Shown one piece after another: positions 18,408 through 27,139 of a DNA stretch of 39,150 bases. Made by a program: the position numbers and the translations under genes. The DNA comes from an uncultured Muribaculaceae bacterium (GTDB taxonomy: Bacteria; Bacteroidota; Bacteroidia; Bacteroidales; Muribaculaceae), in assembly GCA_910583795.1 (NCBI GenBank), contig CAJTZQ010000034.1, forward strand, positions 1 to 39,150. Reading direction: 5' to 3'. The notes beneath the pieces were generated by a model. The model was not told the origin of the DNA. It made no database searches and was given only the letters and a program-made list of their open reading frames with translations. Every line of letters starts with the position of its first letter. Position 1 is the first letter of the stretch.

Positions 18408-19826
18408 TCAATTATTATGACGAGCTTCAATCTTACGGTTGATATCGTCTATCACATCGTCATCAAGTTCATAACGGGAAATGATAAACATTGCCAACAC
18501 AAGAAGAATTGCAGGAATAACCGCAACGAGCCATAAAATTCCCTGTTGTGCAAAAAGTGTCTGTTCGGTAGCGTCTTTATCAAACCCAACAAACGCCAAA
18601 ACAAGCCCGGGGACAACACCACCTAAAGCCATACCCGCCTTATAGAAGATGCCTGTCAAAGCGTTTACAATTCCGGCTATACGTCTGCCATGTGTAAACT
18701 CTCCGAAAGAGATCACTTCAGGCACAAGCGCCCACATATATCCTGTTGCGACAATCACTCCGGTAGATTTTACAAACTGGGCCACATACACAAGCCACAT
18801 CTGCGATTTCAGCGATTCTATCATCGAAACGGCATAAAGCATCGCCATCCCGACGATAGCAGTTATAAGAAAAATGTAGAACATCCCTTTCTTCCCGACC
18901 ATTTTCTTTATTGCCGGAATCATAGGCATAAAGATAAATGCAGGGATGGAGCCGAGACCCATGAAGATGGAGAGTTCTCCGGCGCTTCCATGAAGATTAT
19001 AGTTGATATAATATGCACCGGCAGCGTTGCCGATAGCCATCATGGCAAAAGCCGTGATAAAGAAAAACGCAAGGATCCGCAACGGGCGGTTATGCACAAA
19101 TTCCATCCAAAGATCAGAAACCTTTACATTCTCTGTGGCACTTTTATCCATCACCACACGTTCCCTGCACTGCGAAAAACAGAAAAAGAGCAGAAGCAAG
19201 CCGATGCCTCCATAAAGAGTCATTGTTGAAAGCCATGCGCTGTCGCTTGTCGACATGTCGGAGGTCTCCGACGGATCAAACAGTTTCAGTATGATAGGAA
19301 TACCCATTCCCACGGCAAGTCCGCCCACGTTAGCCATAAACATACGCACGGACGTCAGTTTTGTAATTTCATCCGTATCGCGCGTAAGCGAGGCATTCAA
19401 GGCACCGTAGGGCACATTTACAAGAGTATAGCACATGGAAAGTCCCACGTATGTGACATAGGCATAGAGCAACGATCCGGAAAATCCGTTCCAAAAACAA
19501 AGAATTGCGAATGCTGTGAGAGGGATTCCTCCTAAAATAAGGTAGGAACGGTATTTCCCCATTTTGGGATCATGTTTGTCGACAAAAGTGCCCACCAAAG
19601 GATCCCATATCACATCTATGATCCTCACAATAAGAAACATCACTGCAGCCACAGCAGGATCAAGTCCGTAGACATTGGTATAGAAGAAGAGGAGATACAT
19701 GCTGATTGTCTGGTAGATCAGATTCTGGGCAAGATCGCCTGACCCAAATCCCACACACTGCAACATCGAAAGCTTATAGAAACCTTTCGACTCAGCTGTC
19801 TTTCCTGTGTTTAAAGCTAATTCCAT
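18408..19826 (-). CDS. GPH-family (MFS) sugar:cation symporter for xylo-oligosaccharides
   Basis: This inner-membrane carrier of 472 residues has about 12 transmembrane segments. The family marks are GFGSGDLAQNLIYQ in helix 1, FLIVRIIDVIWDPLVG in helix 2 followed by GKYRSYLI, and NVPYGALNASLTRD. Members of the glycoside-pentoside-hexuronide group import sugars or small glycosides with Na+ or H+. The position between secreted xylanases/esterases and a cytosolic GH43 points to xylose or short xylo-oligosaccharides as cargo. This is inference from context. An equivalent transporter is found in Bacteroides ovatus and Prevotella xylan loci. Confidence 0.92.
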   Translation of the reverse strand: MELALNTGKTAESKGFYKLSMLQCVGFGSGDLAQNLIYQTISMYLLFFYTNVYGLDPAVAAVMFLIVRIIDVIWDPLVGTFVDKHDPKMGKYRSYLILGGIPLTAFAILCFWNGFSGSLLYAYVTYVGLSMCYTLVNVPYGALNASLTRDTDEITKLTSVRMFMANVGGLAVGMGIPIILKLFDPSETSDMSTSDSAWLSTMTLYGGIGLLLLFFCFSQCRERVVMDKSATENVKVSDLWMEFVHNRPLRILAFFFITAFAMMAIGNAAGAYYINYNLHGSAGELSIFMGLGSIPAFIFMPMIPAIKKMVGKKGMFYIFLITAIVGMAMLYAVSMIESLKSQMWLVYVAQFVKSTGVIVATGYMWALVPEVISFGEFTHGRRIAGIVNALTGIFYKAGMALGGVVPGLVLAFVGFDKDATEQTLFAQQGILWLVAVIPAILLVLAMFIISRYELDDDVIDDINRKIEARHNN

Positions 19827-19884
19827 AATATTAAATTTTATTCGTTTGTCAATACTTATAATTCAAGTATTCCATCGGAAAATA

Positions 19885-21219
19885 TCAGCGACCGTCAGAA
19901 TAGTCATAAGGATTCCTGTTAGTTGCAAAGACATGCTTGATACGAATGGGATGATGTCCGCGACAACAGAAACATACACGATAAACTTTTGATGTGTCGA
20001 GTGTCTCAATTCCGCTATCAAGATTTTTCATCATTCCATTAAGTTCTGCCACTATCAGTTTCCTTCCATTAAATTTCCCTTCATACGATTTCTCATGAAT
20101 CATTTTTGAATCGTAAACCCACAATTCCGTGGCGTCGTTGTCTTCGTCAGCAAGTTCCGCCACAAGATACTTATACTTAGACAAATCGATAGGATCTTCA
20201 TATTCCCAGCCGCCAAGCCCGTTTTCTCCGGCAAAAAATTCTCCAGTAGAAAGTTCAAACGATCCTAAAGCCCTCAGCACAGGACTGAAACTTTTCAAAT
20301 CGAAAATAAAATCGTCTTCCTTAGGCTCGGTTGAGAGGTCAAGACCTGGCTCTCCCGAATAAGCAAGAATCGGATCAGATATACCCATCGATGCAAGCAT
20401 CTTCACCGCATACCGACATCCCAATACACGATAGGACTGAGTAGTGAAATGTAAACCGTCGCCCTTTTGAGAAAGGTTCGCGGATGACACCACATGTGCC
20501 GCGCTCAAAGTCTGCGGAAGAATGCGTATAATCGCATTCATACCGCCGCACACACCTCCCTGATCTGAGGCTACGACTTCTCCTGCAAACAGCGGCACAG
20601 ATTCCTGAGTCAAACCAAGATCGGAAAGGATATCGTCATACAATTTTTTCACTTTCTTACACCATTCCTTGTCTCCGTTGTTAGATTCCCCCTGATGAAG
20701 CAATATTCCCTTGATGACTCCCTCCTTCTGAGCCTTTTTCGCACACTCTATTAAACGCTTGTAAGGATAGTTGTCGTATGCCCGCATAAAATTCTTAAAC
20801 CATTCGGCTTCCGATTCCAACTTCGCGGGATTGAAATCCTTGGCAAGATGCTCGATTTTGCAACCGCCCACTGCCACGGGGATCACACCGATTCTAACAT
20901 TTTCCGGAAGATTTGCAATCATTGTGCGCCCGAAATAATCAATCGGGGTTAGCCCGGTGTATTCTCTCACCAGCGGAGGCTGAGCCACATACCATTCACC
21001 AAGATGCCTTTTCGGATTTGAAAATTCTGTTGTAGCCATCACCCGGAATCTGTCAGACACATCCTGACGATCGATAGGCTCTATCAAGGCGTTTCCTTCC
21101 ATGTTAGACTGCCCGATACAAAGATATATATGGAAATCCGGATCAGGAGCTCCAAAAACATTGCTTGTGCATACGCCGACACCAAAAATTATAGAAGCTA
21201 TAACTTGTAGTATTTTCAT
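19885..21219 (-). CDS. CE6-like SGNH esterase (acetylxylan esterase type) with an unassigned C-terminal module
   Basis: It probably removes acetyl groups from xylan or xylo-oligosaccharides. The SGNH blocks are Ser38 in IGQSNMEG, Glu178 in LLHQGESN and Asp254-x-x-His257 in GDGLHF. The frame extends upstream to 21303, but that would overlap the preceding gene. The ATG at 21219 gives a proper signal peptide (MKILQVIASIIFG) and a 10-base gap, so I use it. After the catalytic domain, residues about 300-444 form a separate module containing LGGWEYEDPIDLSKYKYLV and looking like a beta-sandwich; I do not recognise it and suspect carbohydrate binding. The total is 444 residues, longer than catalytic-only relatives. 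Confidence 0.85.
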   Translation of the reverse strand: MKILQVIASIIFGVGVCTSNVFGAPDPDFHIYLCIGQSNMEGNALIEPIDRQDVSDRFRVMATTEFSNPKRHLGEWYVAQPPLVREYTGLTPIDYFGRTMIANLPENVRIGVIPVAVGGCKIEHLAKDFNPAKLESEAEWFKNFMRAYDNYPYKRLIECAKKAQKEGVIKGILLHQGESNNGDKEWCKKVKKLYDDILSDLGLTQESVPLFAGEVVASDQGGVCGGMNAIIRILPQTLSAAHVVSSANLSQKGDGLHFTTQSYRVLGCRYAVKMLASMGISDPILAYSGEPGLDLSTEPKEDDFIFDLKSFSPVLRALGSFELSTGEFFAGENGLGGWEYEDPIDLSKYKYLVAELADEDNDATELWVYDSKMIHEKSYEGKFNGRKLIVAELNGMMKNLDSGIETLDTSKVYRVCFCCRGHHPIRIKHVFATNRNPYDYSDGR

Positions 21220-21229
21220 AATTCTTAAT

Positions 21230-22606
21230 TCATTTAAAATGCCAGTAGTCAATGTTAAAAAGCTTCGGACCTTTCCTCCCCTTAAAAAGGAAATAGACAT
21301 CATGCAATCCCGGCACTTCAGCCACAGCGGGAGTTTCTAAATATTTCCAGTTTTCCCACCCTCCTGTGCCGGGAACTTCCAATGTAGCCACAAGAGGACC
21401 ATCCAAACTATCTATTCTTACTTCAATTGTTCCGCCACGCAATGCGCTCGCAACTGACGCACCGAAAGTTTTCGGACCCCCACTCATGAAATTCACATTT
21501 GCGAGTCTTATGTAATCACCGTCATGAACGTCGGAAACATACACACCCGTAAAGGCGTTAGGTTCTGTCGACACCCCTTGCGACCATGCCATAGTTTCAG
21601 CTTCAATTCTGCCATAAGGATTGAGTGCATCTACAGCAGGGACACCTTTCCCGGTAGGCATTATCACCGGGAAAGTGCCGTCAGGATTATACTCAAACTG
21701 CTCAACCGCCACACTACGTGCAAAACCACCCCCGCCTGGCAATTTCCCTGTATGATAAAAAAAGTATGATTTCCCTTTGTAATCCACCACTCCACAATGG
21801 TTGGTGAAAGATCCGGTGTCGGTGAGAGGCATAATTTCCCCCATATATTCCCATGGTCCTTCAGGCGAATCGCTCATGGAATAAGCTATATGCTCCGGCA
21901 CACCTCCAGCGGCATAGAGAAGATAATATTTCCCGTTGCGCTTATAAAACCAAGGTCCCTCGGTATAATTGTCTTTATATTTCTCCCCTTCTTTTCGTAA
22001 CTTCGGCCCGGGAGCACCAAATCCCTCCACAGTCTGTTCAACTTTCATGATTTCTCCTGAATATGAAATCATGTCGTCATTAAGTTTCACATAATATATT
22101 TCCGGATTGCCCCAATAAAGATAAGCCTGTCCATCATCATCGATAAAAACCGTAGGATCGATATAGTCCCAGCTTCCGTCGGCAAGAGGTTTCCCGATTG
22201 CGTCCTTAAAAGGGCCTACAGGGGAATCCCCCACTGCCACCCCTATCGCCATGGTTCCGCTAAGTTTTGAATGAATAGGGACATAGAGATAAAACCTCCC
22301 GTTACGTTCAACACATTGTGGCGCCCATGCACGGTCATCTCCCCAGGAAAAATCTTCAATGGCAAGAGGAGATCCGTGGTCGGTCCAATTGACCATGTCA
22401 TCGGTTGAATATACCCTCCATTCCTGCATCCAGAAAAAATCAGCCTTGTCTTCGTCATGACCGGTATAGACATAAAGACGGTCGCCATATACCATCGGCG
22501 CCGGATCAGTCGTGTAGCATGTTTGGACAACCGGATTGTCTGCAGAAGCAGGCATTACATTCCCCGCAATGACATATGCCGCTATATACATACATAATTT
22601 ATTCAT
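21230..22606 (-). CDS. GH43 arabinofuranosidase/xylosidase with C-terminal CBM6 (GH43_29-like)
   Basis: This exported enzyme of 458 residues has a signal peptide ending near PASA. The GH43 propeller (about 25-320) carries Asp34 in YTTDPAPMV (base), Asp150 in WDYIDPTVF (modulator) and Glu217 in YTEGPWFYK (acid). Residues about 330-458 are a CBM6-type beta-sandwich (YGRIEAETMAW near its start, LFNIDYWHFK at its end), which in this family binds xylan or arabinoxylan. The architecture is typical of alpha-L-arabinofuranosidases that remove side chains. The gene sits between two esterases, with 10-base gaps on both sides, so these genes are surely cotranscribed. Confidence 0.9.
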   Translation of the reverse strand: MNKLCMYIAAYVIAGNVMPASADNPVVQTCYTTDPAPMVYGDRLYVYTGHDEDKADFFWMQEWRVYSTDDMVNWTDHGSPLAIEDFSWGDDRAWAPQCVERNGRFYLYVPIHSKLSGTMAIGVAVGDSPVGPFKDAIGKPLADGSWDYIDPTVFIDDDGQAYLYWGNPEIYYVKLNDDMISYSGEIMKVEQTVEGFGAPGPKLRKEGEKYKDNYTEGPWFYKRNGKYYLLYAAGGVPEHIAYSMSDSPEGPWEYMGEIMPLTDTGSFTNHCGVVDYKGKSYFFYHTGKLPGGGGFARSVAVEQFEYNPDGTFPVIMPTGKGVPAVDALNPYGRIEAETMAWSQGVSTEPNAFTGVYVSDVHDGDYIRLANVNFMSGGPKTFGASVASALRGGTIEVRIDSLDGPLVATLEVPGTGGWENWKYLETPAVAEVPGLHDVYFLFKGRKGPKLFNIDYWHFK

Positions 22607-22616
22607 ACGACAAGTC

Positions 22617-23759
22617 TTATTTAAAAATCAAAGGCAAAAATTCATTAAGGCATCTGCGCCATGTGAGCCACTCATGGTGAGTGCCTTCCGAAGAATAGTA
22701 AATGTGGTTGATTCCGGCATTTTTCAAGGCTGCGCTTATTTTATCGCTTCCAAAATTCTCTTCAGATCCCATGCCGAAGAAAAAGGTTTTCACCTGAGAA
22801 TTGAATTTATCGGCGTCGTTAAACACGCCTCCATAGGCGTTCTCAAGTCCATTGGCAAGAAAAAAGAGCGCTCCACTGAACGAACCTATATGAGCAAACT
22901 TGTCAAGATTGTTGAGAGTGGTTTCAAGAGTCTGATGACCACCCCATGAAAGCCCCGCCATGGCACGGTTTTCTCGATCTGTTTTCACACGGAAAGAGCT
23001 TTCCACAAACGGGATAATATCGTTAAGAAGAATCGGAGTGAAAGAAGCTCCGAAACTGTCACGGCTTTCACCGGATATTGAGCCGTGGATATATCCGCAA
23101 TTGCCATAGTCCATGACAACAATCATAGGGACACACTTGCCGGAAGCGATCTGATTATCAAGAATGTTTGCCATCATTCCCTGAGTGTGCCATCCGGTTT
23201 CATCCTCCCCCATGCCGTGCTGCAAATAAAGTACAGGATAAGATTTTTCAGTTGCCTTTTCATATTCTGCAGGTGTATAGACAAAGCAACGCCTGCGTGC
23301 TTTTTCCTCATTTGAATAGTACTGACATTCACGGACCTGTCCGTGAGGAATATCCTTATTAAAAGTGTAGTAGGAGGCAACTTGCGGTTTTTCCGGTATT
23401 TCTATTCCGGATGCCATTCTGCCACAACCATAGAATGTATCGGAAGCAGGGTCGTTTACAGCGACACCATCCACAATTAGGAAATAGTAATGAAATCCTT
23501 CCACAAGTGGCGAGGTAGTCGCGGTCCAGGTTCCATCCTCATCACGGATCATATCATACTTTTTCCCGCAGATATCCACTTTTACATCTTTGGCATCCGG
23601 AGCAAAAAGTTTGAAAGTGGCTTTCGAATCAGAATCCACGGAAGGATACTTTGCAAGAGGGATATTTGTAGTTGCCGGCACGCCATCGTTATAAATCTCA
23701 GCGAAGGTCGAACCGCATCCGGCAAGGATGAATAGAGAAGCGATTACCAGATTATTCAT
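22617..23759 (-). CDS. CE1-family esterase (feruloyl/acetylxylan esterase) lipoprotein
   Basis: This alpha/beta hydrolase should cut ferulate or acetyl esters on arabinoxylan. The signal ends in the good lipobox LAGC (Cys15). An N-terminal immunoglobulin-like E-set/CBM48-type domain (about 40-125, with KLFAPDAKDVKV) is followed by the catalytic domain with Ser271 in AGLSWGGHQT, HGMGEDETGW in the oxyanion region and His362 in GTHHEWLTWR. The 380-residue length and layout match CE1 enzymes of Bacteroidetes xylan loci. It is the first gene after the 143-base gap that follows xyn10C. Confidence 0.9.
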   Translation of the reverse strand: MNNLVIASLFILAGCGSTFAEIYNDGVPATTNIPLAKYPSVDSDSKATFKLFAPDAKDVKVDICGKKYDMIRDEDGTWTATTSPLVEGFHYYFLIVDGVAVNDPASDTFYGCGRMASGIEIPEKPQVASYYTFNKDIPHGQVRECQYYSNEEKARRRCFVYTPAEYEKATEKSYPVLYLQHGMGEDETGWHTQGMMANILDNQIASGKCVPMIVVMDYGNCGYIHGSISGESRDSFGASFTPILLNDIIPFVESSFRVKTDRENRAMAGLSWGGHQTLETTLNNLDKFAHIGSFSGALFFLANGLENAYGGVFNDADKFNSQVKTFFFGMGSEENFGSDKISAALKNAGINHIYYSSEGTHHEWLTWRRCLNEFLPLIFK

Positions 23760-23837
23760 TATTGTTATTATTATGATTATATTATTTAATTATGAAGCAG
23801 CATATCATCCCAAATTAGCCAACTTGGATTAAAAGCA

Positions 23838-23871
23838 CTTCCGGGAACGATGGAGACACCGCCCCCGGAAG
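23838..23871 (-). terminator. Intra-operon hairpin after the CBM-bearing GH10 gene
   Basis: An 8-bp stem, CTTCCGGG at 23838-23845 with CCCGGAAG at 23864-23871, encloses an 18-base loop. On the minus strand it is followed by TGCTTTTAATCC. It lies in the largest gap of the core operon and may cause partial termination or protect the upstream mRNA. Confidence 0.5.
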
Positions 23872-23902
23872 ATTATTTACAGCTAAAAGTCACATATAGT
23901 GA

Positions 23903-26059
23903 TTAATTTCCCTGAAGTCCATCGGCAAAACCTCCATAGGCAGGCTTACGGTTATAGTTAAGGTTCCAAAGTCCTATAGGTTCGCCGGCACGCCATCCTG
24001 AACCCTCCTGACTGTCAGTCTGAGCCCATTGGCATATTCCATATTGTTGAGCCTGCGGAATGATCTCGAAATATTTCCGGATTATCCATTTATAATGCTC
24101 AGCCATAAGTTTGTGCTGTTCAAATGTCACATCATCAGTCTTGACAGCATTGCCGCTTTCGTCACATAAACCCATGTCAAGTTCTGTGATACGTACCAGC
24201 TTACCTGTAGCCGCCATAAGTTCAAACATCTTGACAATATGATCTTCCTTGCTTTTCTGAGTCTGTGGATTGAGATAGTAATTAATATGCATCTGAGTCC
24301 CGATACCGTCAATTTTGGTCACTCCATCGCTTTCCCATTGTTCAATCCAACTTATAAGGCTCCTAAGTTTCTGATTGTCGTCCCAGTCACTCTCAAGATT
24401 ATAATCATTGATAAAGAGCTTGAGATCGGAAGGATTGCCACCGTTTTCTTCAAAATACTGACGGGCAAACTTAACGGGCACACGTACATAGTCATCGCCG
24501 AGATAATCTTGCCAATAGAACTTGTTGGAGGGATCTTCGCTGGTAGCGGCATGCTGAAGATCATAGCGCTGTCCCCATGGACCTCCGGAAATCGGTTCGT
24601 TGACAACATCCCAGGCTTTAACTTTACCTTCTGTTGCTTCCATCATGCCTTTTACCCAACGTTCCATTTCAACAGTAAGGGCTTCAGCTTTCTCTTCCGG
24701 AGTCAAAGGTATTTTATTGCCCAACTCTTCATAATACAGACACATGCTTTCAATATAGACAGTTCCGTCAAAATCACCATAACTGAATAAGAAACGGACA
24801 GCATTATCTCCGTTGCATGTCGCAGCCACAGTGACCTCCTGCCAATCTGTTGTAAATGAAATCCGATTGAAATCTCCACAACCGATATACCCGTTAGGAT
24901 TTTGGAAACCTGCGGAAATACTACCTTCTTTAGATCCCTTTACTTTCAGTTTTATATAATATTTTGTTCCCACCTCCATTGGAGTATCAAAATCTTTACC
25001 AGCCTGAGCCTCCCAAGGATTAACTTTTGAGGGATTAGTGAGTTCAAGAACATTATCCACAACCTTGCGTGTAGAGTTATTACCCCACCCCATGATTGCA
25101 TCGTCTTTATTTTCTATTGAAGCAAAATCGGGTTCCCACACAGGGACAGGAATCGCTACCGAAGGTGCCTCCTCATGTACGACCTTAACATATCGGATTT
25201 GCACGGTACCCACAAAATCACCATGCTGGAAAAGTACAAAGTTATTGCCATCGACAGTCGGTGTGAACTTAAATGTCTTCTCCTCCCAATCTTCATTGAA
25301 AGAGAGTCTGATGCCGGGGCCGCCACCCCAGTCACCAACTTTTCCTTGAATGACTCCTTCAGAAGTGCCTTTGACCATGACTTTAAGAATATATTCTTGA
25401 CCTGCAACAAGAGCAACCTCAGGCACTATCTGATATTGTAATTCCCAGAAATTTGCAGTCGGGGTGTCTTGTGTGAGTTCGAAACATCCGTCAGAATTGA
25501 TCACCGGGCCTGTGCTGTTTCCGAACTGTCCCCAGCCCCATTGAGCACCTTTTGAAAAATCAGCTACAGCATCTTCCACCTCAAGACGTTCGTTAGGATC
25601 GAAAGCAATTTCCTTATCGGCGATTAGAGAATTGAGCCATTTCACATTTTGCTGCTCATGCCAACAAAGTGTGTGACCATAGACCTGCATTCCTGCTTCT
25701 GTGGCAGCAGACACAAAATCATGTACGGTTCCGAAATTCATCGTTCCGTCGTCGGATACGACAGATGCATACTTCATAGCGTTTCCGGCTGTGACCTGAT
25801 CGAAATTGGAATTAGTGAGAAGATATACATTCTCTCCTTTCAAGTACTCGGGAGCGCTCACCCCGGTTCCAAGAAGGAATCCGGGATGGGATGCGCGGTC
25901 AATATATTCTTTAAGCGGCTTATAGGCATTCAGATACTCATATTGAACCATATCTTCCGGCTTTTCCACTGCATAGTTGTTTGTGTCGAAATAATCGGCA
26001 CATCCTGTGAGCATCGGGATTAAAGCCAAAGCCAAATAATATTTATTATCAATTTTCAT
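23903..26059 (-). CDS. xyn10C: GH10 endo-xylanase lipoprotein with two CBMs inserted in the catalytic domain
   Basis: This surface xylanase has its GH10 barrel interrupted by binding modules. The first GH10 part is residues about 40-155 (GHTLCWHEQQNVKWLN). Two similar CBM4-like modules follow (about 166-296 and 305-445, each with an EYILKVMVKG or KYYIKLKVKG strand and a GDF-x-GTV end). The barrel then resumes, with acid/base Glu488 in WDVVNEPI and nucleophile Glu626 in RITELDMG. I chose the ATG at 26059 over an upstream one at 26179 because it gives a lipoprotein signal with MLTGC (Cys20) and a 7-base gap to xusE. It is 718 residues. The architecture and position match Xyn10C of the Prevotella bryantii/Bacteroides core xylan cluster. 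Confidence 0.95.
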   Translation of the reverse strand: MKIDNKYYLALALIPMLTGCADYFDTNNYAVEKPEDMVQYEYLNAYKPLKEYIDRASHPGFLLGTGVSAPEYLKGENVYLLTNSNFDQVTAGNAMKYASVVSDDGTMNFGTVHDFVSAATEAGMQVYGHTLCWHEQQNVKWLNSLIADKEIAFDPNERLEVEDAVADFSKGAQWGWGQFGNSTGPVINSDGCFELTQDTPTANFWELQYQIVPEVALVAGQEYILKVMVKGTSEGVIQGKVGDWGGGPGIRLSFNEDWEEKTFKFTPTVDGNNFVLFQHGDFVGTVQIRYVKVVHEEAPSVAIPVPVWEPDFASIENKDDAIMGWGNNSTRKVVDNVLELTNPSKVNPWEAQAGKDFDTPMEVGTKYYIKLKVKGSKEGSISAGFQNPNGYIGCGDFNRISFTTDWQEVTVAATCNGDNAVRFLFSYGDFDGTVYIESMCLYYEELGNKIPLTPEEKAEALTVEMERWVKGMMEATEGKVKAWDVVNEPISGGPWGQRYDLQHAATSEDPSNKFYWQDYLGDDYVRVPVKFARQYFEENGGNPSDLKLFINDYNLESDWDDNQKLRSLISWIEQWESDGVTKIDGIGTQMHINYYLNPQTQKSKEDHIVKMFELMAATGKLVRITELDMGLCDESGNAVKTDDVTFEQHKLMAEHYKWIIRKYFEIIPQAQQYGICQWAQTDSQEGSGWRAGEPIGLWNLNYNRKPAYGGFADGLQGN

Positions 26060-26066
26060 ATGACTG

Positions 26067-27116
26067 TCACTTTGTGTAAATGGGGTTGAAATTAAACTCA
26101 GGAACAATCTCACGTGAGCGAACCACCAAAGTGTCTTTAGTAGTGAACTGACGGTTTCCGAAATCCACTTGATAATCAAGATAGATCACATCCCGATCTT
26201 CAGTATTCAAGCTGTGTTTATCTCCAAGTTTCACAAACTTGCCTGTGCCTGAAGCAGACATTCCTTCTGTAGATGTAGAGATTGAGCAGTCTTCTCCGTT
26301 GAATTTCAAGATCAGATCGCATGTCAATGTCTTTACAGATTCCCCATCAGGAACAATAGTGGAAAGCGGAAACACAACTTCACTCATAGATTTGGTAGTG
26401 AGTCTGACAACCTCATCTTTTTCCACATATTCTTCATGGCGGACATTAGTTGAGGAACCGGTCACTGCATCATTAATCTGATCCACTCCTCTTCGGCAAT
26501 AGCTTGCATCCCATGGGTTGACATATTTCACGCAATAGAGCACATAGTCCTGAGGGAGCACACTCCATGCAGACGCATCACATCTTGCCGGATTACTTTC
26601 GGGATTTATCGGTGTGCCCGAAAGGATTTGGTCGGCTCCAATTGCATTAACCATACGCACCGGTATCACATAAGTGTTTTTTATTGATTCCGGATCCGCA
26701 AAGAAAGCATCCGTAAGAGTCACCTCACTTCCAAAAAGATAATCTTTCTTCTTTGTGAAAGTCGTTGATTCCAAAGAATAATAATTTTCGGGCATCACTT
26801 TTACGGGAGAGCCATCAGGGAAAGTCAGATTCTCGACGAGAGAAGGGTCGATAGCCACATCAATCTTGAGATTGCGAGATTTATAGGCGCCTCCCTGAGT
26901 TGCGAGTATCATCACCTTGTGCTCATTGTCAAGGGAGTTGTCTCCATCGGGATAATCACCCAAGACAACACAACGCGAGGGATATTGGTTTGCAAAATAT
27001 GCTGTCACGCCATTCTCGAAATCCGGGAATTCATTGTCTCCATTTTTACAGGATACAGCCGATACTGACAGAAGGATCCCAAGTCCTGCTATTATGCTAT
27101 TTTTTAAGTTTGTCAT
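26067..27116 (-). CDS. xusE: Surface glycan-binding protein of the xylan core cluster (XusE-like)
   Basis: This 349-residue lipoprotein (signal ending SAVSC, Cys23) has no enzymatic motif. Its first half resembles the DUF1735-type immunoglobulin-like domain (ENGVTAYFANQYPSRCVVLG, then VAIDPSLVENLTFPDGSPVK), and its second half is a beta-rich domain of the kind found in Bacteroidetes surface glycan-binding proteins. The place between the second SusD gene and the split GH10 is that of xusE. By analogy it holds xylan on the cell surface next to the SusCD pumps. Sequence recognition is moderate and the position gives most of the confidence. Confidence 0.8.
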   Translation of the reverse strand: MTNLKNSIIAGLGILLSVSAVSCKNGDNEFPDFENGVTAYFANQYPSRCVVLGDYPDGDNSLDNEHKVMILATQGGAYKSRNLKIDVAIDPSLVENLTFPDGSPVKVMPENYYSLESTTFTKKKDYLFGSEVTLTDAFFADPESIKNTYVIPVRMVNAIGADQILSGTPINPESNPARCDASAWSVLPQDYVLYCVKYVNPWDASYCRRGVDQINDAVTGSSTNVRHEEYVEKDEVVRLTTKSMSEVVFPLSTIVPDGESVKTLTCDLILKFNGEDCSISTSTEGMSASGTGKFVKLGDKHSLNTEDRDVIYLDYQVDFGNRQFTTKDTLVVRSREIVPEFNFNPIYTK

Positions 27117-27139
27117 GTCGTTTCAATTAAGGATGTTGT

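Noticed and set aside
17405..18442. 345-codon plus-strand open frame
   Set aside because: It lies fully antisense to the GH10 gene, whose catalytic motifs are intact; its translation is rich in His, Ile and Cys and shows no domain.
21220..21303. Longer N terminus for the CE6-like esterase
   Set aside because: It would overlap the preceding GH43 gene and place the signal peptide internally.
24239..24790. 183-codon plus-strand open frame
   Set aside because: It is antisense to the split GH10 gene, with no recognisable protein features.
26060..26179. Longer N terminus for the CBM-bearing GH10
   Set aside because: It would overlap the end of xusE and bury a perfect lipoprotein signal 40 residues inside the protein.
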